Shown here piece by piece: positions 52,977 through 62,185 of a DNA stretch of 64,000 nucleotides. Source of the stretch: Epithemia pelagica (Eukaryota > Bacillariophyta > Bacillariophyceae > Surirellales > Surirellaceae). The notes under the pieces were generated by a model. That model was not told where the DNA came from. It did not search any database and worked only from the letters and a program-made list of their open reading frames with translations. The position numbers and the translations under genes are program-made. The stretch is taken from assembly GCA_946965045.2 (NCBI GenBank), contig OX337234.1:496001-560000 (forward strand). The letters are read 5' to 3'. How positions within the stretch are numbered: position 1 is the stretch's first letter; every line of letters begins with the position of its first letter.

Positions 52977-55900
52977 TAGGGTCTTCAAACTTAGGTAAAT
53001 GAAATTTTTGCTTAACTTGCTATGAAATTTAGGCTAAGTTTAGGTTTTGAAGTTTAGGTAGTTTAGGTGGCTATGGAATACGGCTATGGAGTCTCATTTT
53101 TTTCAATACATAGAAATCGAACCAAACAAGTCATCATCACAATGATCCACAACTTGTTCATTCGTTGCTTTATGGACAGTGGATCTTACCTTCATTAAAT
53201 ACCGTAAGTTCAGCCTAGCTCGCAGACAGACTTCCGCCTTGTCTTGCCCAAGATTACTGCGCAACTTACTCCAAACGTTGTTTTTGAGTGGCTTGGCAAC
53301 TCGCTCGACAGAGATAGAGCCAGTCGAACGAACCGAAAGAAGTGGTTCAATCACAAGATCGTACAACTTACTTGGAGGAGCAATGCTAAAAAACTCCAGC
53401 CTCCCTTGGTGGCCACCTGTGGTACTCACCCACTGACTCACCATTTGGATCGTGAGTTCGCGCTCTTCCTGGAATCGATCAGAAGGTGGACGTGGGCTCT
53501 CTGTGGGGAAGAGATCAATCCACTTCCCTGTGTGACCAAGATAGGACCTGAACTCCTGATCCACAATCAACCTGATGTCCCTTGTGTCCGGAGCTTCGAC
53601 CCTTCCCCACACAGTGGGACGCATATTGGGTGGCTCGACAGGTCCAGCATTCGGTGGTGGGGGTGGAGGTGGTTCCTGTGCAGGAATCACAAAGAACTCA
53701 ATTGCATCCTGCATGCAACGAGCAATTGATGGGTGAATGATAGGTCGCTTGGGGATTCTGGACCTGAAGGGATCCACGAGAAAAGCCCAGATTTGGTACT
53801 TGTCTAAGAGACCAACTTTCCGTCCAGGTGGTTCCGATCCATCATAGTTGAACCGATTGTCGCAGAACTCAACAATGGAGTTCCGTGCCCCACGGAGATT
53901 GAAGATTGCATCAATGGATCTGCTGCCACTTGCTGTTCCTGAACCCAATACACCATTCAACTCGTTGCGCATGGCAACAATCACGGGGTAGTACGCGGAG
54001 ATTGGAAAGTCATCGTCCGACACAAGCTTTGTTGCATGTTCAATCACAGCATAAATCTTGGCAACAACTTCCACCTTAGCCCATAGATCACGTGTAACTA
54101 GTCGAAGGGTTGCATCAATCTTTTCCTTACGCCTCTGTGTTCGCGAGTTGTAGTATTGCTCAAACATGGGATGGTGCCCGTTGCACCATTCATAAAAAGG
54201 CTTTTGGTTCAGAACCGACTCCAAGGTCATACCAACCTTGTTGAACCTTGTCTCAGAGTAGTTGGAGACATTGCCACAGGTTGCTGGTAGATCGCCAGTT
54301 CGGACTAGCTCATGTCGAATCCCATCTACATTGTCTGTGGTTGAAAACTCCATCAGCATGGCAATGTCTGACAGGAGTGAATCAATACATGGGACCTTGG
54401 CCACATCCTTTGCCAACAGGTCAATACAATGAGCACAGTCACGATTGCTCAGTATGTTGGGCTCTTTGGGGTTGTTGGACTTGTAGATTGCACATGCCTC
54501 TTTCACAACTTTCGTGGCAGCGTTGTCTGTTGCAACACAGCACAAGGGAGAATTGTACTCACGTCGCGTCTTCACCATGAAATCAACCATGTCTTGCGTC
54601 TCAGCCTCTGTTGCATGGGCGAGGTTGCGAAGACGAGAGGCCTTTGCAAATAAAGTAACACTACCTTTCGCAATGGTGGAGAGAATGGTGCTGGTACCGT
54701 TGCAGGTGACACCATCAGCTGCAATGGTCATGCCTCCTGGAATCTTTTGCATCATGGTGTTCAGCTCTAGTTGACACTGTTTGTCAATCACCATGACGTA
54801 GCGCTTGTAGATTGTGTCTGGGTGGTGGGGCACAAACTTCATAATACCCTTACCAAACCGTGTGACGAGTTCGTCTTGGACGAACGGGTCCAACAGACGT
54901 TGCATGGGCTCGAAGCGTGCGAGGGTTGTTTCGACAGACTTCATGATGAGACGATTGGCCATCTGTTCTGTCAGAACAGTACCAAAACTCTGTATGGACG
55001 ACTGCTGGTGTTTCTTGCGACCTGCTTTGTCTCCTGGTTTGGACCTGGCCTTGTCTCGTAAACTTGTTGACAGCGAGGATACAGAACTTGATGCACCTGA
55101 AGACTCTGATGCCATCACCCTCTCTTGGCTGAGTGGACCACCAACAATCAAACCCAATTGTTTCTTGGCACGCTTACTAGCTTGAGTTTGGCCATCACAG
55201 AGTTGGCGAATTTCAGTAGGAGCGCTCTTGCATTTCTGAATGATGTGATCAGATGCAACACTTGCATTGAAAGTCTTCCAATTTTTGTACATCTTGCAAT
55301 GGATGCACACAATCTTCAAGTATCCTTCTCGATCCGGGTCAGGGGAAATCTCAAACTGCTCTCGGATGTATTGGTTGGCTTTCTTTTTGGGTGGCTTTCG
55401 CTTATTTTGCGACAACGTCGTTGAGTCGTTGGTCGTAGTATCGTCTTCATCGTTGGCGTCACTTCGTCCCGTAGCCACTTCGAATGGTTCATCCTGCTCC
55501 TCGTCGCCTTCCGTCGTCGTCGTCGAAACCATGGCCGTCGTCGTGCCTTCTTGTTGTTGCTGTTCCTCGTCTTGTCCTTGTCGTTGTTGTGTTGCAGCTG
55601 TCAACGGTGACAGATCTTGGAACGTCACAACAGTAGTATTCGGCTGCTCGTCAGCAGTACTTTCGTTCTCCATTGCAACTTCTGCTGATCCTGTCTCCAA
55701 CAAATGTGATCGGAGTTTGTTTGATTGCTGAATCGTTTGTTGTTGTTCATCGTTCATGTGTCATCATTGTTGTTGTTCTTGCAAAGATCCCAAAGATATC
55801 AGCCTGTCAAGATCTCATGCCAACTGCCAACATCAACGGTTGGATACCTACGGTACCTATGCCTAGTTAACAAAAGGGCCTACCTAAACTTCGGTGGACA

Positions 55901-55983
55901 TGGCGTTGAGTCTTGTAAGTTACGAAAACTTAGGCCCCTAAATTTAGGCGGAGAAACTTCGGCTAAGAAACTTGAAGACCCTA
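52977..55983 (-). mobile_element. hAT-superfamily DNA transposon inserted in bacterial tctC
   Basis: The perfect 12-bp inverted termini are TAGGGTCTTCAA. Subterminal regions carry many TTTAGG/CCTAAA words (52985-53075 and 55875-55975), as in other hAT elements. ATGATCGC lies directly outside both ends. One intact transposase ORF fills most of the 3007 bp. The empty site can be read from the flanks and gives a continuous tctC frame. Confidence 0.93.
53103..55757 (-). CDS. hAT-superfamily transposase (element 2)
   Basis: An 884-codon intact frame from ATG 55757. A low-complexity acidic/Gln/Thr N-terminus comes first, then a BED-type finger with CIHCKMYKNW and a downstream His (SDHIIQKC) at about residues 150-180. 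Core aspartates are in AADGVTCNGTSTI and VATDNAATKVV. The CAHCIDLLAKDV segment and the C-terminal dimerisation helix SISVERVAKPLKNNVWSKL, with the catalytic glutamate, are typical of the family. The only gene of the element. Unrelated in detail to the larger hAT transposase at 3338-7192. Confidence 0.88.
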   Translation of the reverse strand: MNDEQQQTIQQSNKLRSHLLETGSAEVAMENESTADEQPNTTVVTFQDLSPLTAATQQRQGQDEEQQQQEGTTTAMVSTTTTEGDEEQDEPFEVATGRSDANDEDDTTTNDSTTLSQNKRKPPKKKANQYIREQFEISPDPDREGYLKIVCIHCKMYKNWKTFNASVASDHIIQKCKSAPTEIRQLCDGQTQASKRAKKQLGLIVGGPLSQERVMASESSGASSSVSSLSTSLRDKARSKPGDKAGRKKHQQSSIQSFGTVLTEQMANRLIMKSVETTLARFEPMQRLLDPFVQDELVTRFGKGIMKFVPHHPDTIYKRYVMVIDKQCQLELNTMMQKIPGGMTIAADGVTCNGTSTILSTIAKGSVTLFAKASRLRNLAHATEAETQDMVDFMVKTRREYNSPLCCVATDNAATKVVKEACAIYKSNNPKEPNILSNRDCAHCIDLLAKDVAKVPCIDSLLSDIAMLMEFSTTDNVDGIRHELVRTGDLPATCGNVSNYSETRFNKVGMTLESVLNQKPFYEWCNGHHPMFEQYYNSRTQRRKEKIDATLRLVTRDLWAKVEVVAKIYAVIEHATKLVSDDDFPISAYYPVIVAMRNELNGVLGSGTASGSRSIDAIFNLRGARNSIVEFCDNRFNYDGSEPPGRKVGLLDKYQIWAFLVDPFRSRIPKRPIIHPSIARCMQDAIEFFVIPAQEPPPPPPPNAGPVEPPNMRPTVWGRVEAPDTRDIRLIVDQEFRSYLGHTGKWIDLFPTESPRPPSDRFQEERELTIQMVSQWVSTTGGHQGRLEFFSIAPPSKLYDLVIEPLLSVRSTGSISVERVAKPLKNNVWSKLRSNLGQDKAEVCLRARLNLRYLMKVRSTVHKATNEQVVDHCDDDLFGSISMY

Positions 55984-55991
55984 ATGATCGC
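55984..55991. repeat. Right 8-bp target-site duplication of hAT element 2
   Basis: ATGATCGC, pairing with 52969-52976. The bacterial frame resumes directly after it. Confidence 0.92.
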
Positions 55992-56836
55992 GGCCAAGAT
56001 GCAGGAAATGACCGGCGTTTCGGCCTCGGTGGTCAACCGCCCGGGCGGCGGCGATGGACCGTTCCCGGGCGCCCTTGAGGTGCTGGACGGCCCCACCGAC
56101 GGTTCGGTTGTGGGTTCCTTTGTCATCGATGTGCCGATCGTCGGCCCGTTGATTGATATCGGCATGGAAAACGACAGTTTTACGCCGGTCGGCATTTTCC
56201 TGACCTACCCGTTCGTGCTCGCGGCCAAGGGTGACGCACCTTACAAGAACATGGCAGAACTCGCCGCCCACGCCCAGGACAATGACGTGGTTCTTGGTCA
56301 TTTCGGAGCCGGACTGACCCCGACACGCGCGACGTTCGTGGCGGCCAAGCTCATGGACTTCGAGTTTGCCGACGATTCGGCCTTTGACCTTCTGGACTGC
56401 AACTCGCTGTCCTCCGGTGATGCCGACGTCATTAACACGACCCTGGCGCTGATCGAACCGTGCCTCGGCGACGTGACAATCCTCGCCAATATCGGTTCGG
56501 AGCCGATCGGCAAGCTGCCCGGCGTGGAAACCCTGTCCTCGCAATCCGGCGCCAGCGATCTGGAGCTGTGGAACGGTCTCTTCGTGAAGAAGGGCACACC
56601 GCAGGAGGTGATCGACAAGCTCGCCGAAATCTCGGCCGCCACCATGGCCAGTGAGGAAGCACAGGAACTCATGAAGGCAACCGGCGCCCGGGTCTATTGG
56701 CAGGGCACGGAGGAATCCATTGCCCGCATCGAGGCCGACCGGGTCAAGAGCGCCGAAATGGACAAGATCATCGAAGAGTGATCGCCAACCCGCGGTGACC
56801 GCCCGGCGCGGTCACCGCTTCGTTCCGGGAAAATTC

Positions 56837-57064
56837 ATGCAGCGCATCAGACTTGGCATCTTGCAAACCAACCACGACAAGTCGGTGGAAGTCGGGGACG
56901 CCTTTCCCGACGATGCCCACCGGTTTCGCGACATGTTCGATGCACAGGAAGACCGCTTCCAGTATCGCATTTACATGACGATTGGCGGTGAGGTGCCGCA
57001 GGACTTGGATGAGCAGGATGCGTTCATGATCACCGGTAGCCCGCTGAGCCGCCTTGCCACGTGA
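56837..57064 (+). pseudogene. Class I glutamine amidotransferase-like protein, N-terminal fragment (bacterial)
   Basis: The ATG at 56837 opens MQRIRLGILQTNHDKSVEVG, followed by RFQYRIYMTIGGEVPQ and DAFMITGSPLS. The last resembles the turn in GMP-synthase-like amidotransferases just before the active-site region. The frame then changes to a short unrelated tail and stops at 57064. The nucleophile Cys and the His-Glu pair are missing, so about two thirds of the gene has been deleted. About 200 bp of unassigned bacterial DNA follows. Confidence 0.6.
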
Positions 57065-57274
57065 CAATCCCGTGACACTGGTCCTGACACGGTTGCGGGC
57101 CGAGTCGTTCGGATTGGAGCACACTGCTTCGTCAGTTTTCCGGGGGCGTTGACATGCCGTCGAAGTCACTCCAGTTTGCCGAAGCTTTGCGCTGCAACCT
57201 TGCCGCCGTTCCCAGCAGCGAGCCCGCCGCTTTTGAACACGCCAGCAAGGTCATTTTCAGCCGACAGGTGTTGC

Positions 57275-58192
57275 TTGGACACAATCAGAAAATCCTCGAT
57301 CGCCGATCTTCTGCTGGTCGTTCTGACAGCCGTGATCTGGGGTTCATCATTTGTCGCAATCAAGGTGGCGGTGCCCGAAACCGGCCCCTACTGGCTGGCG
57401 ACCATCCGCGTCACCATCGGTTTCCTGGTCCTCTTGCCCTACGCGATATGGCGCGGCCTTGTATTTCCGAGAACGGCCAGGACCTGGCTCCTGCTGTTGT
57501 TGATGGCCGCTTTCAACGTTGTTGTCCCCTTTCTCCTCATCTCCTGGGCCGAACTGTTCATCGATGCCGGCGTCACCTCCCTGCTCATGGGGACAGGGCC
57601 TTTCCTGGCGCTGATCGGCAGCCACATATTCACCCACGATGACAAGCTTACACCGACCAAGGCGCTGGGCGTCCTTCTGGGTTTCCTGGGCGTTTTGACC
57701 ATTGTCGGGTTTGACGCCATTGCCGGGCTCGGGCGTTCCAACCTCGCGGCCCAGCTGGCCTGTTTTCTGGCATCCCTGTCCTATGTTGTCAGCGGCCTGC
57801 TGGTTCGCATGATCGATATTCCACCCGGCCGCCTTGCCTGCCTTGCGCTGGGCGTATCCAGCCTGGCCCTCATCGCCATCTCGTTGGTCGCCGACGGCCG
57901 GCCATCGTTTGACCTGTCGGCCAATGCGGCCTTGGCGCTGGTCTATCTCGGTTTGGTACCGACGGGTCTTGCCTACCTTCTGCGCTTTCACCTGATACGC
58001 AAGATCGGCTATTCCACTTTCGCAATCGGCTTCAATCTGATCCCTGTGTCCGGCATTGTTCTGGGCGTGCTGTTGCTCGGTGAAACCTTGTCATTGCATA
58101 TCATTCTTGCCCTGATGCTGGTCGTCTGTGGCCTGTTCGTGACCAGGCTCGGCAGCAAACCGCAAACCACGGGAACAACAGCCCATGACTGA
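57275..58192 (+). CDS. EamA-family (DMT superfamily) transporter (bacterial)
   Basis: From a TTG at 57275 the frame gives 305 residues with ten hydrophobic segments, two EamA repeats, and motifs such as VIWGSSFVAIKVA at the start of the first and LACFLASLSYVVSGLL in the second. The frame stays open upstream (to 57149) without hydrophobic character, so the true start is uncertain. Such proteins export metabolites or amino acids across the inner membrane; the substrate cannot be predicted. Its stop overlaps the next start (CCATGACTGA), so the two were co-transcribed in the bacterium. The frame is intact. Confidence 0.8.
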   Translation: MDTIRKSSIADLLLVVLTAVIWGSSFVAIKVAVPETGPYWLATIRVTIGFLVLLPYAIWRGLVFPRTARTWLLLLLMAAFNVVVPFLLISWAELFIDAGVTSLLMGTGPFLALIGSHIFTHDDKLTPTKALGVLLGFLGVLTIVGFDAIAGLGRSNLAAQLACFLASLSYVVSGLLVRMIDIPPGRLACLALGVSSLALIAISLVADGRPSFDLSANAALALVYLGLVPTGLAYLLRFHLIRKIGYSTFAIGFNLIPVSGIVLGVLLLGETLSLHIILALMLVVCGLFVTRLGSKPQTTGTTAHD

Positions 58193-58795
58193 CACGTTGT
58201 CCGACGGCCGTTCCACCCAACGCCTGCCGCTCATCGATGTCGCAAGGGGTGGCGCACTGGTTGCGATGGCGATCTATCACTTCACGTGGGACCTGGAGTT
58301 CTTCGGCTACGTTGAACGGGGCACAACGGCCATCGGCGGCTGGAAACTCTTTGCCCGCCTGATTGCCGGCAGCTTCCTGTTTCTCGTTGGCGTCAGCCTG
58401 GTTCTCGGACATGGCAGGGGCATAAGGTGGAGGTCATTCGGCAAGCGGTTTGCCATGATCGCCGTGGCGGCGGGACTGATCACCCTCGCCACCTATTTTG
58501 CCACGCCGGATCGATTCATATTCTTCGGCATTCTTCACAACATCGCCGTCTCGAGCGTATTCGGCCTGTTGTTTGTCCGGTTGCCGGCCCCGATCAGCCT
58601 TTTGGTCGGACTGGTGATCCTGTTTTCCGGACCCTTCATCACCGGACCCGCTTTTGATCACAGCCTGCTGCTGTGGCTGGGGCTTTTCACCGTTCCCGTC
58701 ATGTCCAATGATTTTGTTCCGTTTTTCCCCTGGACCGGGTGCGTTCTGCTTGGCATCAGTGCGGCAAAACTGGCGACTGACCAGGGCATGGTCCC
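58185..58795 (+). pseudogene. DUF1624 (heparan-alpha-glucosaminide N-acetyltransferase-like) membrane protein, truncated (bacterial)
   Basis: ATG 58185 overlaps the EamA stop. The protein begins RLPLIDVARGGALVAMAIYH with WDLEFFG, typical of DUF1624, and has about six hydrophobic segments up to FPWTGCVLLGISAAKLATDQ. After about 58795 the sequence switches to an unrelated soluble protein in the same frame. The last part of the membrane domain is missing. The function of the bacterial family is not established; membrane acyltransfer is presumed from homology. Confidence 0.7.
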
Positions 58796-59043
58796 GCGTG
58801 TGGCTGACCTCTATATGAACGTCTCTGTGCAATTCATCGTCGGTCGCTCTCTGCCCACGCCGGAGATGCTGCACCTGATCGCTGAGGCCTACGCCCGCGA
58901 GGTGATCTACCTCGAGGATGACGAGTGGTGGGATGCCAACTATCAGTACTTCGAGCAGCCCACCCAGGGCGAGGCCAAGGGCTACCTGATCGACTACAAC
59001 CACAAGCACACCATGATGAACGCTGTCCTGCCACATCACAGCG
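58796..59043 (+). pseudogene. Unidentified bacterial protein fragment fused to DUF1624
   Basis: About 80 codons (ADLYMNVSVQFIVGRSLPTP..., EVIYLEDDEWWDANYQYF, GYLIDYNHKHTMMNAVLPHH) with bacterial codon usage differing slightly from the preceding gene, joined in frame at about 58795. I do not recognise the family. It ends at about 59043, where host-like AT-richer DNA starts. It is probably another captured fragment joined end to end. Confidence 0.5.
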
Positions 59044-61161
59044 TGCAGCTAACTGAGCTTCTAAACTTGCTCGTTCTTGCTCGTAACGAGGAAGGATCGG
59101 ACCTACTAGCTAGTTTAAGAAAGTACGGTACGATTCTAATTATAATAACATGGTCGTTGATTGTTCAAGGCTGGAGACTAGGCAAGTCATCCTAAGCCAA
59201 CTAAAAGCTGATACAACGAGATGACGATTTCAACTGTGTTTCTAAAACTAAACATTCCATTCATGCAATTAAAAAGTCGCTTTCATCGTTGCATTCATCG
59301 TCATCATCACTTCCGTTGTACTCGTCGTCGTCGTCCAACGCACTTGGTTGTTAGACGAGCAAGACGCTCTGCATCACTTGGCGGGACCTTCGTCCGATGC
59401 CGTTGGTTCGGCAAAGAACACTCTCACGAGCCTTTCCGGAAACATTTTGTTGGTAGCATCGATGAAGGATGAGGTCATTAGGCCTACCCAAAGCGCTTTT
59501 TTCAGTCGGGCTGTGGCCGTCCCAAGGAACTGGAATCAGGAGGATCTGTTTGGTCCGCATCGAGACCCGGAACAGCTGCTGGCTATTTGCGATACAGATC
59601 TATGGCTGCGTGACACCATTGGCCTTCGATCCCTTTGGAACCAACAACGGGTCTTTGTCTATCGCAGTCCCACCCATCATGAACCCTTGCCCACGGAAGA
59701 ATATGTGAACATTGTGGCCCGGTTTCTTCGTGGGGTAGTGGGGAACAATGCTAACTCCACCGCCGTGCGAGTCGTTTTGGAATCCATTTGCCATGAAGAA
59801 GTCGACATGCAAGTATTGGTGTTGTAGGGGGAACTGGGAGAGAATGCTGCCTGTGTTATCATGACTATCTTTGCATGCTTACTTTTTGAGACTTTCTAGT
59901 CCCTGGTCTCCTTGATTCCTGTTTCGCAACTCTTGATCCTTAAACTCGTGAGTTTTATCTATACATTCTAATCTCTCTCGTCGCATTGGAATACCACATC
60001 ACTCCAGCTCAACTGGCTGGGACACACTAGCTCTGACAAACTAGGCTCTGTCAGACTCAAGGATGACCAGAGATCCTAAGCTGCATCAACAATTAAAGCA
60101 GGCTATCAACAACATGCGGCTTACATATCTATGACAGGTGACTGGCTCATCGTTTGGTGCCTTAATTAGAGGATATTCAAGTAGGAATGCTTCAACCACA
60201 TGAACCCAAAGAAAAGCCGGAGGCAGCGCTTGCTACCCACATTCGAACATGTATTAGCTAGCTAGGGGCTTGATTCTTACGGTAACGTTCAATTGTGCAC
60301 ATGCAGCAGACACGAGAAACGACTGGAATCACCCCTTTGATTCCTGTTGCTCATACTAGCTAGGCCGCCCTTTCACAGCCACTACGTTTCTGCGCGTTGA
60401 TTATTTGACTTCGAGTCCCAACTTTGTCCTTCAAGGAGTTCTTTTTGGGCTGCAATGTGTCTTCGCCAAGCCATATCTTTTTGCTCGGTTCACTTGGTGG
60501 TCAATGACTCTCGGATTGCTAACCTCCTCGGTATACGGTTGCTTCTATTGCGCTCGAGAGGATGGGAGAATGCAATAGCCACGCTCTCCTCAGGCAGAGC
60601 AACAAGAGTTACAGTAAGTTGTTTATTTTTCTTCCTTCCACTGTGGAACTAAAAAGTTAAGAGTCCAAGGGGCAAAGCTGGAAGCCCGAACCGTACCTCG
60701 TTTCTTTTAAGAGAGGTGGACCATCGTCAGACCACGACGATCCTAGCTATTCTAACTATAACTAGCAATTTTTTGAGGGTGGTTTTGCTGTGGCAGTCAT
60801 GATGATCACTTCCAACGTCGCATGGGCGTGGGCTCCCAATGAAATGCCTCGACCAATGAAAGAACTCAAGTTCTCGATGAAGTAAGGTGACGCATAAAGA
60901 CCAATCACAACGTCTCCGATGATGAAGCTCCAATAGAGGCTTGCAACGTAGGTGTAAGAGAAATGGAGCATATGAGTGCTTTAGATGATCTCTCCTTCAG
61001 CTGCTAGTGCAACTCGGAAACGACAAAGGCAATTTCTGGGTCCGTGTCGCTCAGCAAAACAAGACGACGAGCGAGGAGCCAGGTATGATCCTTGGTTGGT
61101 GTGCATGTCTGGGCAATGCAGGAGCAGCTGTCGTTGGCCACACTAGTGCTTCTATTGCCTT
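59044..61161. other. Eukaryote-like segment inside the insertion
   Basis: Host-like composition. It holds a thioesterase-like remnant (59348-59827) and otherwise no recognised gene. A 69-codon minus-strand frame at 60762-60971 (SLYWSFIIGDVVIGLYASPY) is hydrophobic but unassigned. This piece sits between two bacterial blocks, so host DNA was joined between bacterial fragments or inserted later. Confidence 0.5.
59348..59827 (+). pseudogene. Palmitoyl-protein thioesterase-like C-terminal fragment
   Basis: The frame has no ATG at its start and looks like a terminal exon. NILLVASMKDEVIRPTQSAF matches the strand and loop carrying the catalytic Asp in palmitoyl-protein thioesterases, and LWLRDTIGLRSLWNQQRVFV matches their DxIGLRxLxxxGxxxF segment. 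A His-containing stretch (SPTHHEPLP) follows where the catalytic His lies. The N-terminal hydrolase half with the Ser is absent. Probably a captured or transduced host gene fragment. Confidence 0.5.
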
Positions 61162-61727
61162 GCCCGTCCGCCAGGACCAGCCGGGCCTCGAAGCTGTCGT
61201 CACGCGGGGTCTTCAGCGTGGCAACGAGCTGCCAGTATTCCTCGCTGACGAAGCGCTCGATTTCGCTTTCCCGGTCACAGATGAGACGCAGTGCCACGGA
61301 CTGAACGCGGCCCGCGGAACGGGCGCCCGGCAGTTTGCGCCACAGGACGGGCGACAGGTTGAAGCCGACCAGATAGTCGAGCGCGCGGCGAGCGAGGTAG
61401 GCATCGACCAGCGGTTCGTCGATGTCGCGCGGATGGGCCATGGCGTCGAGCACGGCCTGTTTCGTGATGGCGTTGAACACCACCCGTTTGACCGGCTTGT
61501 CGTCCAGGACACCACGCTTCTTGCGCAGCACCTCCAGCACGTGCCAGGAAATCGCCTCACCCTCGCGGTCCGGGTCCGTGGCCAGGATCAGGCCATCCGA
61601 GTCCTTGACGGCATCACTTATTTCCTTGAGCCGCTTGTTGGAAGCGGTGTCGACCTGCCAGGTCATGTCGAAGTCTTCGTCCGGCTTTACCGATCCGTCC
61701 TTTGCCGGCAAATCACGGACATGGCCA
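61162..61727 (-). pseudogene. topA: DNA topoisomerase I (TopA), TOPRIM-region fragment (bacterial)
   Basis: About 188 codons on the minus strand: SFGHVRDLPAKDGSVKPDED, then the TOPRIM acidic motif LILATDPDREGEAISWHVLE, then DEPLVDAYLARRALDYLVGF and LPGARSAGRVQSVALRLI, where the sequence up to GRVQSVA is a near-invariant type IA signature. Both ends are truncated: the first 45 residues or so and everything after the first core segment are gone, including the active-site Tyr. The upstream end meets the ammonium-channel fragment head to head at 61721-61727 with a few shared bases. Confidence 0.9.
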
Positions 61728-62028
61728 AAGGACGCCTGTTCGTCATCTATACCGGCTTCTGGGGCTTCTACGTGGCCTGCAACGTGCCGCTGATCGACCC
61801 GGCAACCATTGACGGCCTGATCACCGGAGAAACCTGGACGGCGACGACCATCTACCTGACACCGACGACGCTCGGTGCGATCACCATGAACTTCCTGATG
61901 TCGCTGTCGGGTGGCATGCTGGTGGCCTTCATGGTGTCCAAGGGCAACGCCTTCTGGACCTATTCAGGCGGTCCTGCCGGCATCATCACGGCATCAGCCG
62001 GCAACGACATCTATCACCCGATCTATAA
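61721..62028 (+). pseudogene. amt: Ammonium transporter (Amt) internal fragment (bacterial)
   Basis: About 100 codons: AKGRLFVIYTGFWGFYVACN, ITMNFLMSLSGGMLVAFMVS, then FWTYSGGPAGIITASAGNDI and YHP, which match the helix with G-x-x-A-G-x-x-x-x-x-A-x-x-D/Y-H-P of Amt/MEP channels. N- and C-terminal parts are missing. It is plus-strand, joined head to head to the topA fragment, a combination not expected from a bacterial operon, so two pieces were ligated. After 62028 the DNA turns AT-rich. Confidence 0.7.
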
Positions 62029-62185
62029 ACCATTTGTTACAAACAAAATGTCCTAAAATAGCTTGTGTACCATGATAAAGAGGTAAACAATAGTAAGTAT
62101 CAGATTTATCAACCTTCATTTGCTGTGCCACATTTGCTTGGGATATACATTCTGGTTGCAGTGTAAGTGAAACATTTGTATGGAA
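62029..62185. other. AT-rich filler at the right edge of the insertion
   Basis: About 157 bp of low-GC non-coding DNA between the Amt fragment and the resumed PPR gene. It resembles neither bacterial DNA nor the PPR gene. It may be filler captured during end-joining or decayed sequence. Confidence 0.5.

Larger units (their letters stand above)
52825..56781 (+). pseudogene. tctC: Tripartite tricarboxylate transporter solute-binding protein TctC-like, split by hAT element 2 (bacterial)
   Basis: ATG 52825 follows a GGGAGGA ribosome-binding site. The first 50 codons have a Sec signal peptide (MKKLAMAAALAATVAVSGA, cleavage likely after AAA) and PVQFVVPFPPGDFEDILTRM. At 52976 the hAT element begins. 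Coding resumes at 55992 (KMQEMTGVSASVVNRPGGG) and ends at TGA 56781. Removing 52977-55991 leaves 942 bp, 313 codons in one frame, the usual TctC size. The protein would be the periplasmic binder delivering substrate to TctAB. Gene order tctB-tctA-tctC is typical. Confidence 0.92.
30574..62185. other. 31.6-kb composite insertion (bacterial DNA plus transposons) in PPR copy 2
   Basis: PPR copy 2 aligns to copy 1 up to ...CGTCTCCAG at 30573 and again from about 62186 (GCAGGCAATCCCGAAAAGAC). Between the two flanks copy 1 has only about nine bases. The left edge is bacterial (RraA-like). The right edge has an ammonium-channel fragment followed by about 150 bp of AT-rich filler. There are no inverted or direct repeats at the edges and a few host bases are lost, which fits end-joining rather than transposition. 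Inside are bacterial blocks at 30574-32577, 39490-40604, 50283-52976, 55984-59043 and 61162-62028, separated by eukaryotic elements. Confidence 0.85.

Noticed and set aside
57347-57991. A long minus-strand frame opposite the EamA gene
   Set aside because: Gln/Asp/Gly-rich antisense frame in GC-rich DNA. The plus strand has ten hydrophobic segments in the expected family pattern.
30574-62185. Explanation of the bacterial blocks as simple contamination or assembly chimera
   Set aside because: Two eukaryotic transposons interrupt bacterial genes in a way that restores frames on removal, one with an exact 8-bp target duplication, and the block lies inside a host gene. Individual small joins could still be artefacts.
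30574-62185. Giant transposon (Starship- or Polinton-like) as the carrier of the bacterial genes
   Set aside because: No terminal inverted repeats, target duplication or captain/integrase gene at the edges. The recombinase present belongs to the DIRS-order element, whose own boundaries are defined.
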